From positions 1 to 42,692 of the IMG/VR virus record IMGVR_UViG_3300047551_001346: a stretch of DNA of 42,692 nt, one strand, 5' to 3'. Of the stretch, positions 8,736 to 17,100 are shown one piece after another. The number at the start of each line of letters is the position of its first letter. Positions within the stretch are counted from its first letter, which is position 1. The position numbers were made by a program, and so were the translations under genes. This DNA is from a virus. The notes under the pieces were generated by a model, which worked only from the letters and a program-made list of their open reading frames with translations, made no database searches and was not told the origin of the DNA.

Positions 8736-10120
8736 TAGTTATCTGCCTCGGGTCTCAAAGCCTGACTTAGACTTTGTCTAACTGTAATATTACCTCTATT
8801 GTTGGTATATGTACTTGTATCATTTACAAAGTTTGATCTTAGTGTATCATTCTCTGGGCCTGGTGTCAAATTGGTTCTCACATTATCTTCCATTTTTACC
8901 CAACGACGACCATCATATCTAAATAATCTATTTGGACTATAATCTGTTCTAAGGCATAAATCTCCAGTAACTGGACTAATAGGAAACATAATACCCACTG
9001 AGACCGGTAACCCGTTTACTGTACCGCCTGCAGAAGTAAGATAACCTTTTAATGGTTCTGCTGGGCTATCAATTCCAGAACTAGAGTTTACTGTATTTCC
9101 GTCAGCGGTTAAATTACTATCAGCAGAAACACCTAATGGTGATGTAGGATATAAGTTATCTTCAGTAGTGGGTTTTACATAAAAATAACTAGTATCATAT
9201 CCTGAATAGGGAACATTAGTTTCTGCTTCTCTGATAATTGCATCATTTATGTCTTGGTACTTTTGTATAATACTAGAAACTGACCCTAGTGTAATATTTC
9301 CTGTACCAGATCCGGGTATTGTTTCATCAACCTTGATTTGATCAAGAATATCTTTGTATTCTTGACTGTCTGTTAATGGATTTATTTTTACACGCCAAAG
9401 ATGCGGCCACCATGTTGAACTAAAACCTTCGGCGGCGTTGTTACAATCGCTGATTACAAAATACCTTTTTAGTGCTACAGGTAGTGTATCGTCTAGTGGG
9501 TTGTAATCTTTAAGATGCATTAACTCAAGCACATCACCGGCCATGAGTTTTCTGCCTAGCGTAGCTATCATGTCGTTGATATGAAAAACAATGTATAGAG
9601 TGCCTGCTTGTAAAAACAATCCAAATTGTGTTAGATCAAAAGTAGCATCCTGCACAGAATATACACCGCGCATAGAGTACACGCTGGTATCATATTTTCT
9701 ATCTCTATTTTCTAGGAAAAACAAATCCTGTATGTTCTTAGCACTTTCATTTATATAACTAGGTTCGGCTGCATCCCGATAAAATTTAACTGTGGTGTTA
9801 GAAGAAATAACACTAGTGGTATTTGAACTCAAAGTTACTGTATTTGCCGTTTTAGCAACTACTGTGGTACCAGCTGATATCGCATTTCCGGCTACATACA
9901 TGCCCAATGCGATGTCTTCAGTATTATTAATACCTAATGCAGAGGAAACGTTTGACTGTGTAGTAGTTGTTGATTTTGTTAGATTTTGTTCGTGTATACC
10001 CAGATATTTGTGTATTAAAATTCCAGTACCGCCCACAGTAAACATTTCACTCATGCGGCGATCCATAAATTTGTAATCGTTAGTATGACGTCCTTCTTTC
10101 CAAAGTGATAATCGTGGCAC
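8735..10120 (-). CDS. 14: Neck protein gp14
   Basis: The protein is 461 residues long and starts with GTG, supported by AGGAAA eight bases upstream. The region MRGVYSVQDATFDLTQFGLF...GRKLMAGDVLEL...LKRYFVISDCNNAAEGFS...WRVKINPLTD parallels T4 gp14, which has MRGVEMYYVP...KEGDLIYFP and a following W/Y-rich strand. gp14 joins gp13 in the neck that seals the DNA-filled head and receives the tail. It is longer than T4 gp14 (256), with a Ser/Thr/Val insertion near residues 50-115 and a C-terminal 'CLRTDYSPNRLFRYDGRRWVKME' display-like strand followed by a region ending NRGNITVRQSLSQAL. A late promoter core lies 20 bases upstream on this strand. Confidence 0.72.
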   Translation of the reverse strand: MPRLSLWKEGRHTNDYKFMDRRMSEMFTVGGTGILIHKYLGIHEQNLTKSTTTTQSNVSSALGINNTEDIALGMYVAGNAISAGTTVVAKTANTVTLSSNTTSVISSNTTVKFYRDAAEPSYINESAKNIQDLFFLENRDRKYDTSVYSMRGVYSVQDATFDLTQFGLFLQAGTLYIVFHINDMIATLGRKLMAGDVLELMHLKDYNPLDDTLPVALKRYFVISDCNNAAEGFSSTWWPHLWRVKINPLTDSQEYKDILDQIKVDETIPGSGTGNITLGSVSSIIQKYQDINDAIIREAETNVPYSGYDTSYFYVKPTTEDNLYPTSPLGVSADSNLTADGNTVNSSSGIDSPAEPLKGYLTSAGGTVNGLPVSVGIMFPISPVTGDLCLRTDYSPNRLFRYDGRRWVKMEDNVRTNLTPGPENDTLRSNFVNDTSTYTNNRGNITVRQSLSQALRPEADN

Positions 10121-10139
10121 AATTGTTTCCTGTTATCTA

Positions 10140-10146
10140 GTATTTA
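10140..10146 (-). promoter_or_regulatory. Late promoter core on reverse strand (TAAATAC)
   Basis: Reading the reverse strand, GCTAAATAC precedes gp14. With T4 spacing, transcription starts near 10135, giving a 15-base leader that carries AGGAAA before the GTG. Confidence 0.6.
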
Positions 10147-10159
10147 GCGGACACCAAAA

Positions 10160-10188
10160 TTGACACAAATTAGGTTAAGCTATATACT
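10160..10188 (+). promoter_or_regulatory. Sigma70-type promoter (TTGACA-17-TATACT)
   Basis: A perfect -35 TTGACA (10160-10165) and TATACT (10183-10188) are separated by 17 bases. The predicted start (about 10194-10195) coincides with the ATG at 10194. It diverges from the gp14 late promoter and is probably an early promoter read by host polymerase. Confidence 0.7.
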
Positions 10189-10193
10189 AAACT

Positions 10194-10475
10194 ATGAGTG
10201 ATTTTAATTCGCTTGACGATTGGCCGGATATAGATAAACAAATTAGGCGTAATCTTTGGGCCATGTATAACTTGACTAACAAACGTCAGCTGGAAAGAAT
10301 GTACAGAAATTTAGAGGCCAGCGTAAATGAACTTAGTCGTTTAAATGTAGATAGACGTAAGTACGGACACTCTGTGCGCTACAACGAGCAGTTAACAAAA
10401 GTGCAACAAGAGTTGCAAGAATTGCAAGGTTGGCTAATGTTTGGTGCCTTACTTGACGAAAAACCCAAAGAGTAG
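10194..10475 (+). CDS. Hypothetical coiled-coil protein
   Basis: This 93-residue, charged, almost wholly helical protein has a heptad-like C-terminal half (KVQQELQELQGWLMFGALL). It opens MSDFNSLDDWPDIDKQIRRN. I do not recognise the family. A sigma70-type promoter ends a few bases before the ATG and there is no Shine-Dalgarno sequence in the 20 bases upstream, so a leaderless early transcript is likely. Early expression and small size suggest a host-takeover or accessory role, but that is only inference. Confidence 0.6.
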   Translation: MSDFNSLDDWPDIDKQIRRNLWAMYNLTNKRQLERMYRNLEASVNELSRLNVDRRKYGHSVRYNEQLTKVQQELQELQGWLMFGALLDEKPKE

Positions 10476-10481
10476 TATAAT
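10453..10481 (+). promoter_or_regulatory. Sigma70-type promoter (TTGACG-17-TATAAT)
   Basis: TTGACG (10453-10458) and a consensus TATAAT (10476-10481) are 17 bases apart, partly inside the end of the preceding gene. The predicted start near 10488 leaves a leader with AAGGAG before the ATG at 10511. Confidence 0.65.
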
Positions 10482-10510
10482 TATATTTTATACAACTCAA
10501 GGAGTTTGTA

Positions 10511-11707
10511 ATGGCACTTGCACAATCTATCAAAGCACCTAAAAAAGCACCAAAGAAAACACGTGACCCATTGTTTACTGATGAAAAGTACACAGGTGGA
10601 GAACCAGTGTGGGATACTGAACGTGCTTTAAAAATGTCGCAGGCAGAATTTGATCACCATTTACGTCGTAGTTTTTTTTATTACAATTACTTTTACGAAC
10701 AGAAAGATTTAAAAAAGTATGCAGTAAAATGGATGCAAGATAACAAATATTCCAAAGCAGACGTAAGTGCCTTTGTTCGCAGTCCAGATCGTGCTGTTAC
10801 AATGACAGCCTATGCTCTGCTTATGTCTAATAGACAGGGCATGCCATTTAGAGAAAAAGAATTAACATATTTTCAACAACAAATAGCAAATGCTATTAGC
10901 TCCGCAGATTCTGCACCTGCTGAAACATCTACCGGACCTAAGCCCACAACAGAACAAAAAACAGTGGCACCGGTAGCGGTTAAAACAATTCAAGATCGTT
11001 TAAACGAAAAAACCAGCGAGCATCTAGCACACTTTGAAGGACTATATGACGAAGTAGTGCAAGGAGAAACTGTGGATCCACGAGCATACGATTATTTTGT
11101 TACTAACAACGTTCCACAAGGACAGCTAGGTAAGTTTGAAAATTACATTGATACACAAAGGATGTATCTTACAGCAGCAATGGACAAACTAGATGAACAA
11201 TTTGTAGAAGCCTATCGTCATTATCGTGCTGCTGATTATAAAAGACATTTTGCTTTTTTTGATAGTATGCAAACTGCTATTGATCAATATCGTAATGTCA
11301 AAAAGGCCACTAAAAAAGCTCGAGTCAAACGAGCACCCAACAAAGAAAAGGTTGTAGGCAAGCTCAAGTATATGCGTGAAGAAAAGACACTAAAGTTAGT
11401 AAGTATCAATCCAGTGGATATCATTGGCGCACAAGAGCTTTGGTGCTATAACACAAAGACTCGTAAACTGTACAAATACATTGCAGACAGTGTAACTGGT
11501 CCATTGGGCATTAAGGGCACAAGTTTAACTGGATTTAACACCACTGCATCGGTGGGTAAAACACTTAGAAAGCCCGAAGAAAAACTCAAAGAGTTTTTCA
11601 AAGCTACCAAAGTACAACTACGTAAGTTCTTGGAAGATATCAAAGCTACAGAAACCGCGGGCAATGGACGTATAAGTGCTGACATGATCCTGCTTCGAAT
11701 CAATTAA
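10511..11707 (+). CDS. Conserved hypothetical protein, Lys-rich, two-part
   Basis: The 398-residue protein has a Lys-rich N-terminus (APKKAPKKT), a helical domain with KDLKKYAVKWM and FVRSPDRAVTMTAYALLMSN (about residues 75-120), a Pro/Thr linker near 135-155, and a C-terminal domain with ELWCYNTKTRKLYKYIADS (about residues 305-323) ending DMILLRIN. Similar proteins without known function occur in T4-like phages of aquatic bacteria, as far as I can recall. A strong Shine-Dalgarno AAGGAG and its own sigma70-type promoter support early expression. Basic composition would fit nucleic-acid binding. It lies just before gp13, but a separate late promoter intervenes. Confidence 0.6.
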   Translation: MALAQSIKAPKKAPKKTRDPLFTDEKYTGGEPVWDTERALKMSQAEFDHHLRRSFFYYNYFYEQKDLKKYAVKWMQDNKYSKADVSAFVRSPDRAVTMTAYALLMSNRQGMPFREKELTYFQQQIANAISSADSAPAETSTGPKPTTEQKTVAPVAVKTIQDRLNEKTSEHLAHFEGLYDEVVQGETVDPRAYDYFVTNNVPQGQLGKFENYIDTQRMYLTAAMDKLDEQFVEAYRHYRAADYKRHFAFFDSMQTAIDQYRNVKKATKKARVKRAPNKEKVVGKLKYMREEKTLKLVSINPVDIIGAQELWCYNTKTRKLYKYIADSVTGPLGIKGTSLTGFNTTASVGKTLRKPEEKLKEFFKATKVQLRKFLEDIKATETAGNGRISADMILLRIN

Positions 11708-11723
11708 GTCCTGGGTGTTCTGG

Positions 11724-11730
11724 TAAATAC
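11724..11730 (+). promoter_or_regulatory. Late promoter core (TAAATAC) before gp13
   Basis: GGTAAATAC lies 17 bases before the gp13 start. The predicted start near 11735 gives a 13-base leader containing CAGGA. Confidence 0.6.
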
Positions 11731-11747
11731 TTTATCAGGACACCTAA

Positions 11748-12668
11748 ATGGCTACAGCAGACACAATCAACTTTGACGCCAACGGCGTATTAATTACCGA
11801 CAGTTTATTCAACGGTAATGCAGGGTCCGGAACCGGACATATTGCTTATGATCCAACAGAAACACTAGGCAATATTTCTGCGCCCGAACTAGATACAGTA
11901 AACAGCAAACGCACTGAAATTACCGATTACATTAGACTAAGATTGGCAGACGGTATTGTAGATGTAGAATTGGATAAAGAACACTACGATATGGCTATAA
12001 AGCAAGCTCTAATTAAATATCGCCAACGTGCTGCTAACAGTCAAGAAGAATCCTATGCATTCTTAAAACTAGAGCCCGAAACACAAGAATACATTTTGCC
12101 CAATGAAGTAATGGAAGTAAGAGCTGCTTACAGACGAGGCATTGGATCAGTAACTGGTACCACAGCCAGCCAATTTGAACCTTTTAGTTCTGGGTATCTT
12201 AACACTTATATGTTGGTGGCAGGCCGTGTAGGAGGCCTGTTAAGCTACGAACTATTTGTTGATTACCAAAAAATGTCCATGAAAATGTTTGGTGGTTATT
12301 TGAATTTTACATTCAACAAAACCAGTAAAAAGCTAACATTGATCAGAAAAATTCCTTTTGCCGGAGCCAATCAAAATCCAAGAGAAATGGAAGATGTGTT
12401 GTTGCATATCTATAACTACAAACCAGATTCAATGTTGTTAAACGATTATCAAGCGTTTCCGTGGATTCAAGAATATGCATACAGTTTTGCCAAACGTATT
12501 CTAGGCGAAGCTAGAGAAAAGTTTGCTACTATTGCTGGTCCACAAGGTGGTACGCAATTGAATGGGTCAAGCTTAAAATCTGAAGCGGTGGCTGAAATGA
12601 CTGAACTAGAACAGGCACTAAGAGATTATGTAGATGGATCGTATCCTTTAACTTGGGTAATAGGTTAA
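11748..12668 (+). CDS. 13: Neck protein gp13
   Basis: The 306-residue length matches T4 gp13 (309). The opening NFDANGVLITDSLFNG followed later by ITDYIRLRLADGIVDVELDKEHYDMAIKQALIKYR has the layout seen in cyanophage-type gp13: a short leader, a helix, a 'V-x-VEL-x-x-x-x-x-D-x-A-I/L-x-x-AL' segment, then a strand 'QEYILPNEVMEVRAAYRRG'. gp13 forms the neck ring with gp14 after DNA packaging. It is preceded by its own late promoter and coupled through TAATG to the next small gene. Its partner gp14 is on the other strand 1.6 kb away, an uncommon split of a usually adjacent pair. Confidence 0.7.
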   Translation: MATADTINFDANGVLITDSLFNGNAGSGTGHIAYDPTETLGNISAPELDTVNSKRTEITDYIRLRLADGIVDVELDKEHYDMAIKQALIKYRQRAANSQEESYAFLKLEPETQEYILPNEVMEVRAAYRRGIGSVTGTTASQFEPFSSGYLNTYMLVAGRVGGLLSYELFVDYQKMSMKMFGGYLNFTFNKTSKKLTLIRKIPFAGANQNPREMEDVLLHIYNYKPDSMLLNDYQAFPWIQEYAYSFAKRILGEAREKFATIAGPQGGTQLNGSSLKSEAVAEMTELEQALRDYVDGSYPLTWVIG

Positions 12669-13042
12669 TGAAAATCAAGGACATTATATCAGAAAGCCGC
12701 GGCGAACTCAAACGTCGTCAAAGATTTGCAATGCGTGGACTAAACAAGTTCACTGATGGTAAAAAGTGGAACAGTGATTATACACTTTATAGATTAGGGT
12801 TGGCTCTAGCTAGCACCGATGGTAAAACCATGCCCGAAGTTGATGAAGAATCCTGGGTAGGCAAATGGAAACTAACAGCTCCTTATAGTAAAGAAGAACA
12901 GGATATGCTGCACTTGGCCTACAAGGCAGTAGATGCTGAACATGAAGACATGAATGACGGCGATATGCGCAGTCAAGAAGGAGCGACTATTAACAGAACT
13001 AGTCCTGTAGCAGGAAGAAAAAAGAACAAATACGGCGTTTGA
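12668..13042 (+). CDS. Small protein with capsid-targeting-like leader
   Basis: I place the start at the ATG overlapping the gp13 stop (TAATG), giving 124 residues. The protein opens MKIKDIISE then SRGELKRRQ, resembling the T4 capsid-targeting leader MKTYQEFIAE that the prohead protease gp21 cuts after (L/I)-x-E. The rest is a compact charged domain with LNKFTDGKKWNSDYTLYRLG, a W-V-G-K-W motif and a helical segment 'PYSKEEQDMLHLAYKAV', ending in a basic GRKKNKYGV tail. No enzymatic motif was recognised. A role as an internal head protein is inferred from the leader and the link to gp13. Confidence 0.62.
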   Translation: MKIKDIISESRGELKRRQRFAMRGLNKFTDGKKWNSDYTLYRLGLALASTDGKTMPEVDEESWVGKWKLTAPYSKEEQDMLHLAYKAVDAEHEDMNDGDMRSQEGATINRTSPVAGRKKNKYGV

Positions 13043-13067
13043 CTTATGTTAACAAACTATGTAAAAT
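13039..13067 (+). promoter_or_regulatory. Sigma70-type promoter (TTGACT-17-TAAAAT)
   Basis: TTGACT (13039-13044) and TAAAAT (13062-13067) are 17 bases apart. The predicted start near 13074 lies in the loop of the hairpin at 13063-13086, so this transcript would lack the hairpin's left arm. Confidence 0.55.
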
Positions 13068-13086
13068 GCTCCTTAGGGGGCATTTT
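13063..13086 (+). promoter_or_regulatory. Hairpin covering the dNMP kinase ribosome site
   Basis: A 10-bp stem (AAAATGCTCC pairing with GGGGCATTTT, one G-U) and loop TTAG is followed by two more T residues and the ATG. Its right arm contains the GGGG that serves as the ribosome site. It can form only in transcripts read through from upstream and may also terminate them. Confidence 0.55.
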
Positions 13087-13088
13087 TT

Positions 13089-13781
13089 ATGATCATTGGC
13101 GTAACAGGATTTATTGGTTCAGGTAAAGACACAGTGGCTAATTATCTAGTGGCTAAACACAATTTTCGTAGAGACAGTTTTGCTGGAACTCTTAAAGATG
13201 CAGTGGCACAAGTGTTTGGATGGGATCGTGAGTTATTGGAAGGCCTAACGCCAGAAGCTAGAGAATGGCGTGAACAAGTGGACCCTTGGTGGGCTAAAAG
13301 ATTGGACATGCCTAATTTAACCCCAAGATATATGCTACAACTCTGGGGCACTGAAGTTTGTAGGAGAGGGTTTCATGACGACGTTTGGATTGCTAGTTTA
13401 GAAAATAGGTTACGTAAAACAGTTGATGATATTGTAATCAGCGATGTAAGATTTCCCAATGAAATTGCAGCTATAAGAAAACATGGTGGTATTTGTGTGT
13501 GGGTGAAACGTGGGGAACTGCCAGAATGGTACGATTGTGCGCTGAGAGAAAATACAACACACGAAGACCGTCAGTGGTTATTAGAAGATGCAGGACAACT
13601 TATGCCACAACGCTACCCTAGAGTACATCACAGCGAGTGGGCATGGATTGGGCAGACTTTTAATTATGAAATTGAAAATAATGGTACGCTAGATGAACTT
13701 TATGCTAAAATTAATAGTCTGCTATTAAGTCCGCTGGTTTCCACCCCAATTGGAAATCAGCCAGCGCAGCCTGACAGTTAA
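13089..13781 (+). CDS. 1: Deoxynucleoside monophosphate kinase (gene 1)
   Basis: This 230-residue protein begins IIGVTGFIGSGKDTVANYL, a P-loop (residues 7-15, GxxGSGKDT) with the Asp typical of dNMP kinases. It continues with RDSFAGTLKDAV (substrate-lid region), YMLQLWGTEVCRR and IVISDVRFPNEIAAIRKHGG, the layout of T4 gp1. The enzyme phosphorylates dNMPs, in T4 including modified dCMP, for the phage dNTP supply. Size is close to T4 gp1 (241). A promoter lies just upstream, and a hairpin can hide the AGGGGG ribosome site in read-through RNA. The 3' end overlaps the convergent HNH-like gene by 71 bases. Confidence 0.88.
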   Translation: MIIGVTGFIGSGKDTVANYLVAKHNFRRDSFAGTLKDAVAQVFGWDRELLEGLTPEAREWREQVDPWWAKRLDMPNLTPRYMLQLWGTEVCRRGFHDDVWIASLENRLRKTVDDIVISDVRFPNEIAAIRKHGGICVWVKRGELPEWYDCALRENTTHEDRQWLLEDAGQLMPQRYPRVHHSEWAWIGQTFNYEIENNGTLDELYAKINSLLLSPLVSTPIGNQPAQPDS

Positions 13782-14103
13782 GGCATATAGTTTTGAGATT
13801 ATTCCAATCGTTGTTTTTCAAGTTGCCATCAACATAGTATACTCTTAGCTGAGTTTTTGTGTTTTTTGCAACAAAATTACATTTATCACACCTTGTTTTT
13901 TTCTTGTAACCAGATTTAACCCATGCGGGCGGCACTGGTTTTATTTTGCTTTTCTTCCTAATACAGTGTGTACATAATTTTCTGAAATACACTACGCCTT
14001 TTCTAACGTAATTAATAGCTGACAAATTTTCATTACACGCCTGGCAATAAGGTCTATACATATCCTTATTTATTTGTGACCTTTTAAAGGTACCGCTTAT
14101 CAT
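13711..14103 (-). CDS. HNH-like zinc-ribbon endonuclease (free-standing)
   Basis: The protein has four CxxC knuckles (C20/C23, C44/C47, C72/C75, C107/C110) and the segment YYVDGNLKNNDWNNLKTIC, an HNH core in which the first His is replaced by Tyr. Related small HNH/zinc-ribbon endonucleases are scattered between structural genes of T4-like phages of aquatic bacteria, where some act as homing endonucleases. The listed start gives 130 residues. A second ATG at 14061-14059 (residue 15) has TAAATA exactly five bases upstream, so a leaderless start there is an attractive alternative that keeps all cysteines. The loss of the first His leaves catalysis uncertain. Confidence 0.68.
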   Translation of the reverse strand: MISGTFKRSQINKDMYRPYCQACNENLSAINYVRKGVVYFRKLCTHCIRKKSKIKPVPPAWVKSGYKKKTRCDKCNFVAKNTKTQLRVYYVDGNLKNNDWNNLKTICLNCQAALADFQLGWKPADLIADY

Positions 14104-14124
14104 CCAAAATATCTAAACCTTACA

Positions 14125-14131
14125 TAAATAC
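14125..14131 (+). promoter_or_regulatory. Late promoter core (TAAATAC) before tail sheath
   Basis: CATAAATAC lies 26 bases before the gp18 ATG. The predicted start near 14136 gives a 22-base leader with AAAGGA. Confidence 0.65.
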
Positions 14132-14157
14132 TTGAAAGTTTTATAAAGGACAATAAA

Positions 14158-17100
14158 ATGGCATTAGTATCTCCTGGTTTAGAAATTACCGTATCAGACG
14201 AAAGTGTTTATGTGCCCGGTGCTGTTGGAACAGTGCCTCTAGTAGTACTTGCTACAGCACAAGATAAGACAAATCCTGCAGGTTCCTCGGCAACAGACAC
14301 AACTGCTGCTAGAGCCGGTAAGCTTTTGACATTTACCAGTCAGAGAGAACTCATTAACGCAATGGGATATCCTACTTTTTATCAAAGTGCTGCTGGTACT
14401 CCTTTACATGGCGATGAAAGAAATGAGTACGGCTTGTTAGCGGCACACAGTGCCCTAGGCCAAGTGAATAGACTGTTTGCTATTCGTGCAGATATTGATT
14501 TGGCGGCACTAGAACCTACAAGTGTGCGTCCAACAGGAGCAGTAGCAAATAACACATACTGGCTAGATTTAGCTGAAACTACTTGGGGCATCCATGAGTG
14601 GGATGCTGTAACTGGATCATTTGATTTAAAGAGTCCTATTGTAATTACATCATCAGATGACGTAACCCTGTTAGGTGGTATAAACGTACCCAAGACCAGT
14701 ATTGGACAAATTGGTAATTATGCAGTAGCTTGGACTGGAGCAAAGGCACTGATTTTTTACAAAAATCGTAGCAATGCTTGGGTAAGACCTGGTACAAACG
14801 CCTGGGAAATTTCTTGGCCTACCATCCGCGGTACCACATCGACCAACTTGGGTGCAGGAACTTATTCGATTACTATTAATAACGGATCTCCGTTTACTGT
14901 TGGTAATTCCGGATCGGCATTCACAATGGCTCAAGTGGCCACTCAGATTAATGCACAAAGCATAACAGGAGTTACTGCTGCATCAGTAAATGGAAAACTA
15001 GAACTTTATGCAACAAGTTCAGCGGCCAGCAACGGTTCCACTGCTGACGGCAAAATTGCCATAGCCAATAGCACCGGTACACCATTGGCCGGATTAGGCA
15101 TCACAGCAGGCACATATGCCAATCCAAAATTAATTTATGGTTCGTTTGTAGATGTACCAAGTTGGTCAAGTTTTGACACTGTACCTCGCCCTTCTGGATC
15201 AATTTTCTTGAAAGTAGGCGCAACTGGCAACGGTGCGGATTTTGTAATTAAAAAATATAGCTCATCATCGGATTCTTGGACCACACAGGCAGCAGATTTT
15301 CATGAAAATTTAGTAACAGCTACTCTAGAAAATGACCCAGCCGGCGGCGGAAATGGTATTGCGTTGAACAGTCTTTTCATTGTGTACGATCCACTGGAAA
15401 CCGAAACAGCAGGGTATCAACCTTTTATTAGAAGAGTAGAAGGGCAAACTATCATTACAGGAAGCACTTTGGCAGCTAATCCATTCACCAATGGAGATAG
15501 ATTAGACATACTAGTTACTGAAATTGGTGCTTTAGTATCCGATGAATATCAGGTTACACTGTCTGGTACCACACCTGAGAGTTTTGTAACTGATATACTT
15601 GCTGCAAATATTCCTGAAATCAATGTTACATTTAGCAATGACAAGATTACTTTTACACATATATATGGTGGTATAATCTTATTACAAAACGGAGTTGGAA
15701 CTCCTGTTGCAGACGCAGGGTTTACTACAAACACAACCGGAGTGGTTTATTCAACGGTGTTTGATAATTTTGCTCTAACCAATTATTCTAGTTTGACATA
15801 CACTTACAGTTCCACTGAGCCTTATCAAGCACCAGACGAAGGCACGTTATGGTACTATGCAGATGCAGCCGCAGTAGATATCATGATCAAAGAATCTACA
15901 GGTTGGAAAGGATATCGGAGTTCATACTATGACGGAACCACCACAGATGCACGTGGTTATGATTTGTCTGGTACTGATCCGGCTGGTGTAATTATTAGTG
16001 CAAGTCAGCCAGAAACACAAAGCGACGGAGTTACTGCTCTAGTAGCGGGAGATATTTGGTTAGATTCTGGGGACCTTGAAAACTATCCTGTTTTGTATCG
16101 TTATGATGGGGAAGACTGGTTATTGATTGACAACACTGATCAAGTAAGCCAGAATGGTATTATATTCGCGGATGCAAGATGGGACGATAGCGGTACAACC
16201 GACATTATTACCGGTTCTTTGCCTACAATTGCAAATGCAGATGACGGAACTGGTTTGTTATACAGTGACTACATCGATCAAGATGCACCTGATCATAGAC
16301 TATATCCACGTGGCATTTTACTGTTTAACACAAGACGCAGCGGTTTTAATGTCAAACGATATGTAGGTAATAAGTTTAATGCCAACGACTATCCTAATCT
16401 ACCTACAGTACCAGGCGCTGGAGGATCATTGCCTACAGTCAAAGACACATGGCAAACTGCTAGTGGACTGAAAGACAACGGAAGTCCATATATGGGTCGT
16501 CAGGCGCAAAGACGCATGGTAACAGCAGCTATGCAAGCTGCATTAGTAGCCAACACAGAAATTAGAGAAGAACAATTTGCGTTTAATATTATTTGTGCAC
16601 CAGGATATCCAGAGTGTATAGATGAAATGGTTGCGTTGAACAATGATCGTAAGAATACCGGATTTATTATTGGTGATACGCCCATGCGTTTAGCTCCTAA
16701 TTCGGTAGATATCGCCAATTGGAGCAATAACACCAATGGTGACGGGTTGGCCACAGCAGATCCTTACTTGGCGGTCTACTATCCAAGTGGAAGATCGACT
16801 GATCTACTAGGAAATGATGTAGTGGTACCGTCTAGTCACATGGCGCTGAGAACAATTTTACGCAATGATAATGTTGCTTATCAATGGTTTGCACCAGCTG
16901 GCGCAAGAAGAGGCTTGGTTGATAATGCCAGCAGCATTGGTTATATTGATGCAGTCACTGGAGAATTTACATTCAACGGTATCAGATCTGGATTACGTGA
17001 CACATTGTATGAAAACAAAATTAACCCAATCACCAACTTACCTGGTGTTGGTTTAGTAGTTTGGGGACAAAAGACTCGCAATCCAGTTGCTAGTTCGATG

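Noticed and set aside
12653-12667. Upstream ATG (12653) as the start of the small leader-bearing gene
   Set aside because: It would overlap gp13 by 16 bases and bury the MKIKDIISE leader; the TAATG start at 12668 has the coupling seen throughout the window.
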